Below, piece after piece: positions 1 to 4,904 of a DNA stretch of 5,386 bases. The notes beneath the pieces are model-generated. The model saw only the letters and a program-made list of their open reading frames with translations, searched no databases and had not been told where the DNA came from. The position numbers and the translations under genes were made by a program. Numbering within the stretch: position 1 is the first letter of the stretch; the number at the start of each line of letters is the position of its first letter. Source of the DNA: Spirochaetales bacterium. GTDB taxonomy: Bacteria > Spirochaetota > Spirochaetia > DTKZ01. The stretch spans positions 1 to 5,386 of the forward strand of contig JAITGB010000136.1 of the NCBI GenBank assembly GCA_031280945.1. The letters are read 5' to 3'.

Positions 1-1028
1 TCGTCGAGTTCGCTGTGGTAGAGGGATTTGACGGCGCGGGCGAACTCTTCTTTGCCGGGAATTTCCGTAATAATGCAGCCCGCGGCGCGGACTTTTCTTT
101 CGGATTCTTTTTCGTAGGCGTTCCAGGCTTGTATCTGGAGCTCTTGTGAATCCTCTGCCGCTTTTCTGATAAGAAGCTGGTCGCTATCTGAGAGTCTTTC
201 CATGCTGATTTTGGAGGCTATTGTCATTTCGGGGACGCGGGTGTGTTCGTTTATGGAAAAATAGCGGGCGACTTCGTAATGGTTTGAGGAGTAATAGGAG
301 GGGCAGTTGTTTTCCGCGCCGTCTATGGTTTTGGTCTGGAGGGCTCCGTAGACTTCTCCGTAGGCCATGGGCACGGGTACGGCTCCCAGGGCGCCGACAA
401 GTCCTACCATGAGGCTTGATTCCTGTACGCGGATTTTCATGCCTTTGAGGCCGGCGGCGGTGAGTATTGGTTTTTCGCTGGTGTAGAACGACCTCGCCCC
501 TGATGCGTAGTACACGAGGCCGATAAAGCCCCGCGCCTGCATGGAGTGAAGAAAGTAGCGGCCTATCTCGCCGTTTAAGACTTTCCACATGTGGGCTTCG
601 TCCCTGTAGAGGTAGGGCATTTGCAGGGCGTTCAGGAGCGGGTTAAAGGCGGAGAGGGGGCTTATGGATACGCGGGTGAAATCTATGCCGCCGAACTGTA
701 CCTGTTCTATGACGGTTCTTTCGCTGCCGAGTTTTTCGTGGGGGTAGACGTGAATGATGATGCGGCCCCGTGAGCGTTCTGCGGTGAGGCGGGAGAATTC
801 CCTGTCGCCCAGCACTGTGGGGTAGCCTTCGGGCTGGTTGTCGGCGAGGCGCAGGACAATGGCCGGGGGGCTAGTTACGAGTTTTTCCGGCGGCTCCGCC
901 CCGCCGCCACAGGCGGCGGGGCGGGGGTGGGCTAGTATGATGAAGGTGAGGGCGAGGGTTGTAAGCGCCACGCGGCGGGGAGAGGGGGCGGCGGAAGGTT
1001 TGGGCTGTACGGGGCTGTTCGTTTTCAT
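1..1028 (-). CDS. TRAP transporter substrate-binding protein, DctP family (C-terminus cut by window edge)
   Basis: This is the extracytoplasmic solute receptor of a tripartite (TRAP) transporter, which captures an organic acid outside the inner membrane and hands it to the DctQ/DctM permease. I translated 342 codons from ATG at 1028. Residues 1-19 are a long basic n-region, about 20-33 are hydrophobic, and Cys40 follows Pro-Ala-Ala, an unorthodox lipobox, so lipidation is uncertain. The mature part has the DctP hallmarks: Glu98 in HEKLGSE, Arg179 in GARSF, KIRVQES with Arg200 (the arginine that clamps the ligand carboxylate in this family), then AYGEVYGALQ and DGAENN with Asn241. The start is supported by AAGGA seven bases upstream. 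The gene is nearly complete: families of this type usually end some 10-30 residues beyond the point where the window stops. The permease genes, if adjacent, would lie beyond the left edge. The substrate cannot be told from sequence; sugar acids and dicarboxylates are typical. Codons end mostly in C or A. Confidence 0.93.
   Translation of the reverse strand, partial: MKTNSPVQPKPSAAPSPRRVALTTLALTFIILAHPRPAACGGGAEPPEKLVTSPPAIVLRLADNQPEGYPTVLGDREFSRLTAERSRGRIIIHVYPHEKLGSERTVIEQVQFGGIDFTRVSISPLSAFNPLLNALQMPYLYRDEAHMWKVLNGEIGRYFLHSMQARGFIGLVYYASGARSFYTSEKPILTAAGLKGMKIRVQESSLMVGLVGALGAVPVPMAYGEVYGALQTKTIDGAENNCPSYYSSNHYEVARYFSINEHTRVPEMTIASKISMERLSDSDQLLIRKAAEDSQELQIQAWNAYEKESERKVRAAGCIITEIPGKEEFARAVKSLYHSELD
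896..924. repeat. Perfect 13-bp GC-only inverted repeat with 3-base loop, inside the TRAP receptor gene
   Basis: The arms ccgccccgccgcc (896-908) and ggcggcggggcgg (912-924) are exact reverse complements around the loop ACA, and pairing can go slightly further outward through a G-T wobble. The element encodes the Pro/Ala/Cys/Gly/Glu stretch around Cys40, at the junction of signal peptide and mature protein. It has the same architecture (long perfect stem, three-base loop) as the intergenic hairpins in this window. It could be an element tolerated in a linker, or a leader structure that affects early translation. Confidence 0.75.
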
Positions 1029-1035
1029 GTTTGTT

Positions 1036-1040
1036 TCCTT
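1036..1040 (-). promoter_or_regulatory. Ribosome binding site of the TRAP receptor gene
   Basis: On the minus strand AAGGA lies seven bases before ATG 1028. It fixes the start of the TRAP receptor and explains the long n-region before its hydrophobic segment. Confidence 0.7.
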
Positions 1041-1043
1041 AAT

Positions 1044-1055
1044 AAGTTTAAACTT
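1044..1055. promoter_or_regulatory. 12-bp perfect palindrome upstream of the TRAP receptor gene
   Basis: AAGTTTAAACTT is its own reverse complement and starts 16 bases upstream of the TRAP start codon, just before the ribosome binding site. The AT-rich symmetric sequence in a GC-rich setting could be an operator for a dimeric regulator or part of a -10 region on the minus strand. Only the palindrome is directly seen; the role is inference. Confidence 0.35.
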
Positions 1056-1075
1056 TGGGTTTTGCCTTTGGTCCT

Positions 1076-1106
1076 GGTGCGGATTTTGCGGAGCAAAATC
1101 CGCACC
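1076..1106. repeat. Perfect 14-bp inverted repeat with GGA loop
   Basis: Arms ggtgcggattttgc (1076-1089) and gcaaaatccgcacc (1093-1106) pair without mismatch around GGA. No T-run follows on either strand, so it is not a canonical terminator. It is the first of three consecutive hairpins in this divergent region. Confidence 0.85.
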
Positions 1107-1130
1107 CGCGCAAGGGATTGGAGGGGTTTA

Positions 1131-1153
1131 GTCTTTGCGCACAGCGCAAAGAC
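1131..1153. repeat. Perfect 10-bp inverted repeat with ACA loop
   Basis: Arms gtctttgcgc (1131-1140) and gcgcaaagac (1144-1153) pair exactly around ACA. The right arm carries GCGCAAAG, the same sequence found at the right end of the hairpin at 4753-4781. Confidence 0.85.
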
Positions 1154-1183
1154 CGGAGCTTCGCGGAGCCCCGCAAAGCCCGG

Positions 1184-1220
1184 CCCTTGCGCTTTTCCGC
1201 GTAGCGGAAAAGCGCAAGGG
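1184..1220. repeat. Perfect 17-bp inverted repeat with GTA loop
   Basis: Arms cccttgcgcttttccgc (1184-1200) and gcggaaaagcgcaaggg (1204-1220) pair exactly around GTA. This is the longest perfect stem in the window. Its outer nine bases, CCCTTGCGC, also occur in inverted form at 1108-1116 and directly at 4850-4858, so 1108-1116 could pair with 1184-1192 as an alternative fold that encloses the hairpin at 1131-1153. Confidence 0.9.
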
Positions 1221-1237
1221 TGCGCCCAGATTCCGAA

Positions 1238-1255
1238 TCCTGAAATTCCTGAAAT
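1238..1255 (+). repeat. Two tandem copies of TCCTGAAAT
   Basis: The 9-mer TCCTGAAAT is repeated exactly at 1238-1246 and 1247-1255, just upstream of the candidate promoter of the lipoprotein operon. It may be chance, slippage, or a two-site binding element; two copies are too few to decide. Confidence 0.5.
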
Positions 1256-1268
1256 TTTTCGCCGGACC

Positions 1269-1297
1269 TTTCCTTGCCTGATGTTCTGTGCTATATT
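1269..1297 (+). promoter_or_regulatory. Candidate sigma-70-type promoter of the lipoprotein operon
   Basis: TTTCCT (1269-1274, a weak -35 element) and TATATT (1292-1297, five of six bases matching the -10 consensus) are 17 bases apart and lie 35 bases before the GTG start at 1332. The AT-rich stretch from about 1290 to 1317 stands out from the GC-rich surroundings. Prediction from sequence only. Confidence 0.45.
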
Positions 1298-1317
1298 AGA
1301 TAAGTGTAATTTGTTGT

Positions 1318-1323
1318 GGAGGT
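1318..1323 (+). promoter_or_regulatory. Strong ribosome binding site deciding a GTG start
   Basis: GGAGGT lies eight bases before GTG 1332. No ATG is available in this frame before the hydrophobic segment, so this near-consensus site is what supports the GTG start. Confidence 0.85.
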
Positions 1324-1331
1324 AAATTCAA

Positions 1332-1934
1332 GTGAAGAGGCGTGTTATTTTTGCGGCGCTGGGTTTTCTTGTGTGCATGGGCTGTGGTTCAACGCGTCAG
1401 GTTACGCGGGTTTCGTCGGATACGCAGATTGATTTGAGCGGGAGATGGAACGATACGGATTCTCAGATGGTGGCGGAGGCGATGATTTCCGATGTGCTGC
1501 GCCGTCCGTGGCTGGGCGATTTTCTTTCCGAAAACAATAACCGCAAGCCTGTTCTGATTGTGGGGGAGGTGCGTAACCGTTCGCGCGACCAGATTGAGAC
1601 TCTTGTTTTTACGAAGAGCCTTGAGCGGGAGCTTGTCAATTCGGGCAAGGTGCGTTTCGTGGCGGGGCAGGAGGAGAGGGCGGCGGTGCGCGGCGAGAGG
1701 CTTGACCAGCAGCTTGAGGCGAGCGCGGAGTCGGTTAAGCGTTTGGGCCAGGAACTGGGCGCGGATTTTTATTTGCAGGGGGTCATCACGTCGCAGACGG
1801 ACGCGGTGGAGGGGCAGCGCGTTGTTTTCTATAAGGTGAACCTTGAGCTCATTAATATCGAGACTATGGACAAGGTGTGGATTGGCGATAAGGAAATCAA
1901 AAAAGTTATTGAGCAGTCGAAGCGGAAACTTTAG
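1332..1934 (+). CDS. lpoB: LpoB-like penicillin-binding protein activator lipoprotein
   Basis: This encodes a 200-residue outer-membrane-type lipoprotein of the LpoB family. In Escherichia coli LpoB reaches from the outer membrane to stimulate the peptidoglycan synthase PBP1B; the spirochaete partner is unknown. A short signal peptide (KRR, then hydrophobic residues 5-14) ends in Cys15-Met-Gly-Cys18, with Cys18 the likely lipidated residue. The family pattern follows: IDLSGRWNDTDS at residues 33-44, a helix with M46VAEAMISDVL, the KPVLIVGEVRN strand, an SGKVRFV strand, the GADFYLQGVI block and a final YKVNLELINIET-DKVWIG strand pair. The length fits the family. GTG 1332 is chosen because of GGAGGT upstream. 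It is first in a run of three lipoprotein genes, 48 bases before the next. Codon use is extreme: in the first 76 codons about 62 end in G or T. Family assignment is firm; the PBP activator role is transferred from the family. Confidence 0.88.
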   Translation: MKRRVIFAALGFLVCMGCGSTRQVTRVSSDTQIDLSGRWNDTDSQMVAEAMISDVLRRPWLGDFLSENNNRKPVLIVGEVRNRSRDQIETLVFTKSLERELVNSGKVRFVAGQEERAAVRGERLDQQLEASAESVKRLGQELGADFYLQGVITSQTDAVEGQRVVFYKVNLELINIETMDKVWIGDKEIKKVIEQSKRKL

Positions 1935-1970
1935 GGTTTTGGGGTTTTGAGTGTACTGCGGGGGCGCTAG

Positions 1971-1976
1971 AGAGGG
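1971..1976 (+). promoter_or_regulatory. Ribosome binding site favouring ATG 1983 over GTG 1980
   Basis: AGAGGG ends six bases before ATG 1983 but only three before the in-frame GTG at 1980. The normal spacing favours the ATG, which shortens the protein by one residue. Confidence 0.6.
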
Positions 1977-1982
1977 CTAGTG

Positions 1983-3443
1983 ATGAATACTCTTTTCGGG
2001 GCGGGGCGGCGGATTGTGCGTCCGCGCTCTATTCTCTTCTTTGAGTGTGCGTTTTTTCTCTTTATGTCTTTTTTCTGCGCGTCCTGTACCTCTACGCGCA
2101 ACGCTCTTTTTCAGGAGCTGGACGCGGAGGTTGAGGGCCACAACTACGGGGGGGCTGCCCAGAGGATAGACGAGCCGGGGCCTTCGGGAGAGCTGTACGG
2201 CGAGAAGGACGGGGTTCTTTTTTATCTTGATTCGGGTATTTTGTACCATGCGGCGGGTGAGCCGCGAAAAAGCATAGAGCGTTTTGATGAGGCGGAAATC
2301 CTTATTGAGGAGAACTTTACAAAGAGCGTTACGGACGCTGTGAGTTCTTTTCTCCTGAACGATTATCAGCTTGAATACGCGGGGGAAGCCTACGAGGATA
2401 TTTACCTCAATGTGTTTAAGGCTATAGATTACCTCAAGCTGGGCAGTTTTGACGGGGCCTACGTGGAGATGCGCAGGCTTGAGGAGAAGCTGAATCTTCT
2501 TGAAGATAAATACGAGGCTCTTGCCCAGAGCATAAACTCTTCTCCTGAGGCGAAGGGGGCCCTCAAGGCGGCGTCCACCGATTTTTACAATTCGGCCCTT
2601 GCGCGGTATATCAGCGTTCTTCTGTACAGGGCGGACAGGCGGCGCGACAGCGCGGTGATTGAGCTTGGCAGGCTCAAAGAGGCTTTTTCGCGGCAGCCCG
2701 CTCTTTTTGATTTTCCGCTTCCGCCTGAGCTTGACGGGCTCCTGCGGCGCGGGGAGAAGGCAAAAATCAATGTGATTGGTTTTACGGGCCGCTCGCCCAT
2801 AAAGAGGGCCTCCACCGTGCGCCTGACAACGGGGGAGGGCCTTATTCTTGTTACGCAGGAAAAGGAGGACGCAGGCGGCAGAATGGTTCTTGTAAACGCC
2901 GCCCCCATTCCTTTTCCCGTTTCAGCCGGATTTAATTTTAAGTGCCAGCTTCCCCAGATGAAGCTCAGGCCCTCGCGTATCAAGAGGCTTGTTCTTTTTG
3001 TGGACGGGGCCGCGGCGGGGGAACTTTCCCTTATCGAAAAGATGGATAAGGTAGCGGAGGAGACTTTCAAGCTCGCGCAGTCCATGATTTTTTTCAAAAC
3101 CATTGTCCGCACGGTAACAAAGGGCGTAACCATAAAAATGGCCAAGAACCTTGCGGACAAGAGGGCGAAGGCGGCGGGCGGCGGATGGTTTTCCGTTCTT
3201 TCTCTTGTGGGCGGGGTTGCGGCGGATGTGGCGGCTGACCTTTCGGAGGAGGCCGACCTCAGGGCTGCGCGGTATTTTCCCGGGCAGGCCTATGTGGGGG
3301 AGTTTCTCGTTGAGCCGGGCGAGCATGAGCTTGCCCTTGAGTTCTACGACGGCGCGGGGAGGCGGGTGTACAGGGAGGAGATTCCCCGCAGGAATTACAC
3401 CCAGGAGGCTCTTAACCTTGTAACAGCCTGCGAACTGCAATAA
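1983..3443 (+). CDS. COG3014-type lipoprotein with TPR-like helical region
   Basis: This is a 486-residue exported lipoprotein resembling the uncharacterised COG3014 family, which I recall as commonly found beside LpoB and LPP20-type lipoproteins. The signal peptide is unusual: basic residues 9-15, then a Phe-rich hydrophobic stretch (17-31) interrupted by Glu21, ending at Cys32-Ala-Ser-Cys35. Residues about 44-165 look like tetratricopeptide-type helices, with YLDSGILYHAAGE, KSIERFDEAE and AIDYLKLGSFDGAYVEMRR. The middle (about 260-345) is beta-rich. Near residues 355-395 is a basic helical stretch with KTIVRTVTKG, followed by an Ala/Gly-rich stretch. The conserved end is ADLRAARYFPGQAYVGEFLVEPGEHEL (from about residue 424). 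No catalytic residues are recognisable. ATG 1983 is preferred to GTG 1980 on ribosome-binding-site spacing. It lies between the other two lipoprotein genes on the same strand with short gaps and no evident terminator. No function is established; a scaffold role in an envelope complex is inference. Confidence 0.8.
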   Translation: MNTLFGAGRRIVRPRSILFFECAFFLFMSFFCASCTSTRNALFQELDAEVEGHNYGGAAQRIDEPGPSGELYGEKDGVLFYLDSGILYHAAGEPRKSIERFDEAEILIEENFTKSVTDAVSSFLLNDYQLEYAGEAYEDIYLNVFKAIDYLKLGSFDGAYVEMRRLEEKLNLLEDKYEALAQSINSSPEAKGALKAASTDFYNSALARYISVLLYRADRRRDSAVIELGRLKEAFSRQPALFDFPLPPELDGLLRRGEKAKINVIGFTGRSPIKRASTVRLTTGEGLILVTQEKEDAGGRMVLVNAAPIPFPVSAGFNFKCQLPQMKLRPSRIKRLVLFVDGAAAGELSLIEKMDKVAEETFKLAQSMIFFKTIVRTVTKGVTIKMAKNLADKRAKAAGGGWFSVLSLVGGVAADVAADLSEEADLRAARYFPGQAYVGEFLVEPGEHELALEFYDGAGRRVYREEIPRRNYTQEALNLVTACELQ

Positions 3444-3495
3444 AGAGTTCTGAAGGGGGCTGTACAAAAGCCGCAAAAACGGTAGCTTAGTTTAT

Positions 3496-3500
3496 AGAGG
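3496..3500 (+). promoter_or_regulatory. Ribosome binding site of the LPP20-family gene
   Basis: AGAGG lies six bases before ATG 3507. An ATG at 3502 is too close to it and opens only a two-codon frame. The site supports the long N-terminal extension as translated, since the next in-frame start, GTG 3591, has no purine-rich site before it. Confidence 0.6.
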
Positions 3501-3506
3501 TATGCG

Positions 3507-4718
3507 ATGAAAGCAGGAAAAAACGCAATAACAAAAACAGAGCCGCAAGAGCCCCGGGCGAAGGCCCGCGCAGCGTGTACGGCCCGTCCCGTGTGCGCGG
3601 GCTTTTTCGGAGATTGTCTTCCGGCGGGGGGCCGGCTTCCGGCAGCGCTTCTCGCGGGGCTCCTTGTGTGCCTCCTCGCGGGCTGCGGCACTACGGGCAG
3701 CGCGGCGGCGAGAGCCTCAGGCCCGAACGGAGGCTCACCCCCGCCGGCTTCCGCCGGAAGCTGGGGACGCTCCAGCCCCGGTTGGCTCTCTGACCTTGAA
3801 TCGGATTTTCCCTCCGCGCAGTATCTCGCGGCTGTGGGCTCAGGGGATTCGCGGCGGGGAGCGGAGGACGATGCGGCGGGCGCCCTCGCGCGGCTTTTTA
3901 CGGTCAACGTAAAGGTTGACGCGCTTTCGCAAAAGAGGTACGCGGAACTTGTTAAAAGCGACACAACCTACACGGAGTCCGAAATAGCCATCAGCCAGAC
4001 AGTGGGAACCCAGGCAAACGAACAGTTTGTCAACCTGCGCTTCTCCGACCCCTACACGGACGAGCGCGGGGTAACTCACGTTGTAGCCTATCTTGAAAGA
4101 GAGCCCACCGCCGCGATTTACCGCACGCTCATTCAAAAGGACCTCGCAAAAATCGAAGACTTCAAAAGCCGGGGCGGCGCCAGGAAGGAAGTCCTGCAAA
4201 GGTACGCCTTCTACGACGCCGCCCGCAGCGTCGGCCTCAACGCGGAACGCCTGATAGCGCAGCTTCGCATCATTCACCCCGCCGCCGCGCGCCTCATGGA
4301 AGCCCAGTTCGACATGACACACGTCAACGAAGCCATCGACCGCGAAGCCGCAAAAATGACCTACCTCGTCGCTATTACCGGCGACAACGACGGCAGAATC
4401 GGAGGCCTCGTGCGTAAATGCATGGACAGCCTTTCCCTCTCCTTCCACCAGCGCGGCCCCCTCATGGTAAAAGGCTCATGGAACATCGAACCAGTTACCC
4501 TCAATCCCCAGTTTAAGTCCGTACGCTGGACAGCGGACTTCTCCCTGTACGACGAAGCAGGCCGCGCCATCGCCACCTTCGTAAAGCAAACGCGCGAAAA
4601 CGCCATAAGCGACGCCGAAGCGCGGGGCTTTGCCTACAGGGAAGCGGAAAAAGCAATCAGCCGCGACTTTGCGGGAAGCATCAGGGCATATCTCACGCGC
4701 GTTGTAACAGGCGGATAG
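3507..4718 (+). CDS. LPP20-family lipoprotein with long N-terminal extension
   Basis: This encodes 403 residues. The hydrophobic signal segment (about 44-57) ends in a textbook lipobox, Leu57-Ala-Gly-Cys60, but is preceded by an exceptionally long n-region of about 43 residues rich in Ala, Arg, Pro and Cys. After Cys60 comes a Gly/Ser/Pro/Ala linker to about residue 90. Then PSAQYLAAVGSGDSRRGAEDDAAGALARLF (102-131) has the form typical of LPP20-domain proteins (exported lipoproteins named after Helicobacter pylori Lpp20): a Y-x-x-x-VG-x-G strand followed by an Ala-rich helix. GVTHVVAYLERE near residue 190 closes that domain. A second alpha/beta segment from about 285 includes VKGSWNIEPVTL and a strand-turn-strand FSLYDEAGRAIATF. 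It is 63 bases after the COG3014-type gene and is probably last in the operon. Codon preference switches along it: the first part is balanced in G and C, and later codons mostly end in C. Family call good; cell function unknown. Confidence 0.8.
   Translation: MKAGKNAITKTEPQEPRAKARAACTARPVCAGFFGDCLPAGGRLPAALLAGLLVCLLAGCGTTGSAAARASGPNGGSPPPASAGSWGRSSPGWLSDLESDFPSAQYLAAVGSGDSRRGAEDDAAGALARLFTVNVKVDALSQKRYAELVKSDTTYTESEIAISQTVGTQANEQFVNLRFSDPYTDERGVTHVVAYLEREPTAAIYRTLIQKDLAKIEDFKSRGGARKEVLQRYAFYDAARSVGLNAERLIAQLRIIHPAAARLMEAQFDMTHVNEAIDREAAKMTYLVAITGDNDGRIGGLVRKCMDSLSLSFHQRGPLMVKGSWNIEPVTLNPQFKSVRWTADFSLYDEAGRAIATFVKQTRENAISDAEARGFAYREAEKAISRDFAGSIRAYLTRVVTGG
3744..3764. repeat. Imperfect 9-bp inverted repeat with 3-base loop in the linker-coding part of the LPP20-family gene
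   Basis: ccggcttcc (3744-3752) pairs with ggaagctgg (3756-3764) around GCC, with one G-T wobble. It encodes part of the Pro/Ser/Ala/Gly linker behind the lipidated cysteine. Shorter GC hairpins lie upstream at 3555-3568 and 3621-3635, so the whole N-terminal coding part of this gene is rich in secondary structure. Confidence 0.5.
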
Positions 4719-4752
4719 ATTTTTCGGGGAAAAAGAATTTGGGCGCATCTCC

Positions 4753-4781
4753 GCGCTTTTTTGCCGAAGGCAAAAAAGCGC
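4753..4781. repeat. Perfect 13-bp inverted repeat with GAA loop downstream of the LPP20-family gene
   Basis: Arms gcgcttttttgcc (4753-4765) and ggcaaaaaagcgc (4769-4781) pair exactly around GAA, 34 bases after the stop codon at 4718. The T-run is inside the stem and none follows it, so it is not a standard intrinsic terminator, though a stem of this strength could still slow polymerase or protect the operon mRNA 3' end. The right arm runs on as GCGCAAAG, as in the hairpin at 1131-1153. Confidence 0.85.
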
Positions 4782-4809
4782 AAAGTCGGGCTATCCGCTC
4801 CAAGTCCTC

Positions 4810-4829
4810 GAAAGCGCCGATGCGCTTTC
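4810..4829. repeat. Perfect 8-bp inverted repeat with CGAT loop
   Basis: Arms gaaagcgc (4810-4817) and gcgctttc (4822-4829) pair exactly around CGAT in the gap before eda. It is followed at 4850-4858 by CCCTTGCGC, the nine bases that form the outer stem of the 1184-1220 hairpin. Confidence 0.7.
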
Positions 4830-4892
4830 TGCGGGCTTTCCGCTTCTATCCCTTGCGCCCCACGGCCCAACAATTACGCACATCAAAAATTA

Positions 4893-4897
4893 AGGAG
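4893..4897 (+). promoter_or_regulatory. Ribosome binding site of eda
   Basis: AGGAG lies seven bases before ATG 4905 in an A-rich context, giving a firm start. No convincing promoter pair is visible between the hairpins and this site. Confidence 0.8.
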
Positions 4898-4904
4898 ATA
4901 AAAA

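Larger units (their letters stand above)
1029..1331. other. Divergent intergenic region rich in palindromes
   Basis: These 303 bases separate the start codons of the leftward TRAP gene and the rightward LpoB-like gene. They hold a 12-bp palindrome next to the TRAP ribosome binding site, three perfect hairpins between 1076 and 1220, a 9-bp tandem duplication and a candidate rightward promoter. Open frames cross parts of it, but the longest run through the hairpin arms and resemble no protein I recognise, so I regard the region as non-coding. Since the genes diverge, the hairpins cannot be ordinary terminators of either one. Confidence 0.75.

Noticed and set aside
1076..1220. CRISPR array
   Set aside because: The repeats are inverted, not direct, differ in sequence from each other, and are not separated by equal spacers.
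1062..1325. 87-codon open frame in the divergent gap
   Set aside because: It runs through the arms of all three hairpins, so its protein is dictated by the repeats, and it ends just at the ribosome binding site of the LpoB-like gene.
2922..3476. 184-codon minus-strand open frame opposite the COG3014-type gene
   Set aside because: Shadow of the long plus-strand gene; composition is basic and low in pattern, without family resemblance.
3444..3506. dif/XerCD recombination site near the skew switch
   Set aside because: I looked for two 11-base arms around a 6-base centre with a TTATGT-like core and found no convincing match here.
3502..3510. Two-codon frame ATG CGA TGA overlapping the LPP20-family start
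   Set aside because: Its ATG is one base from the AGAGG site, too close for initiation; the overlap looks like chance.
3840..4448. 202-codon open frame antisense to the LPP20-family gene
   Set aside because: It mirrors the codon structure of the real gene on the other strand and has no recognisable domain.
4753..4781. Intrinsic terminator for the lipoprotein operon
   Set aside because: The stem is strong, but no T-run follows it and the same hairpin type occurs between divergent genes, so I listed it as a repeat element.
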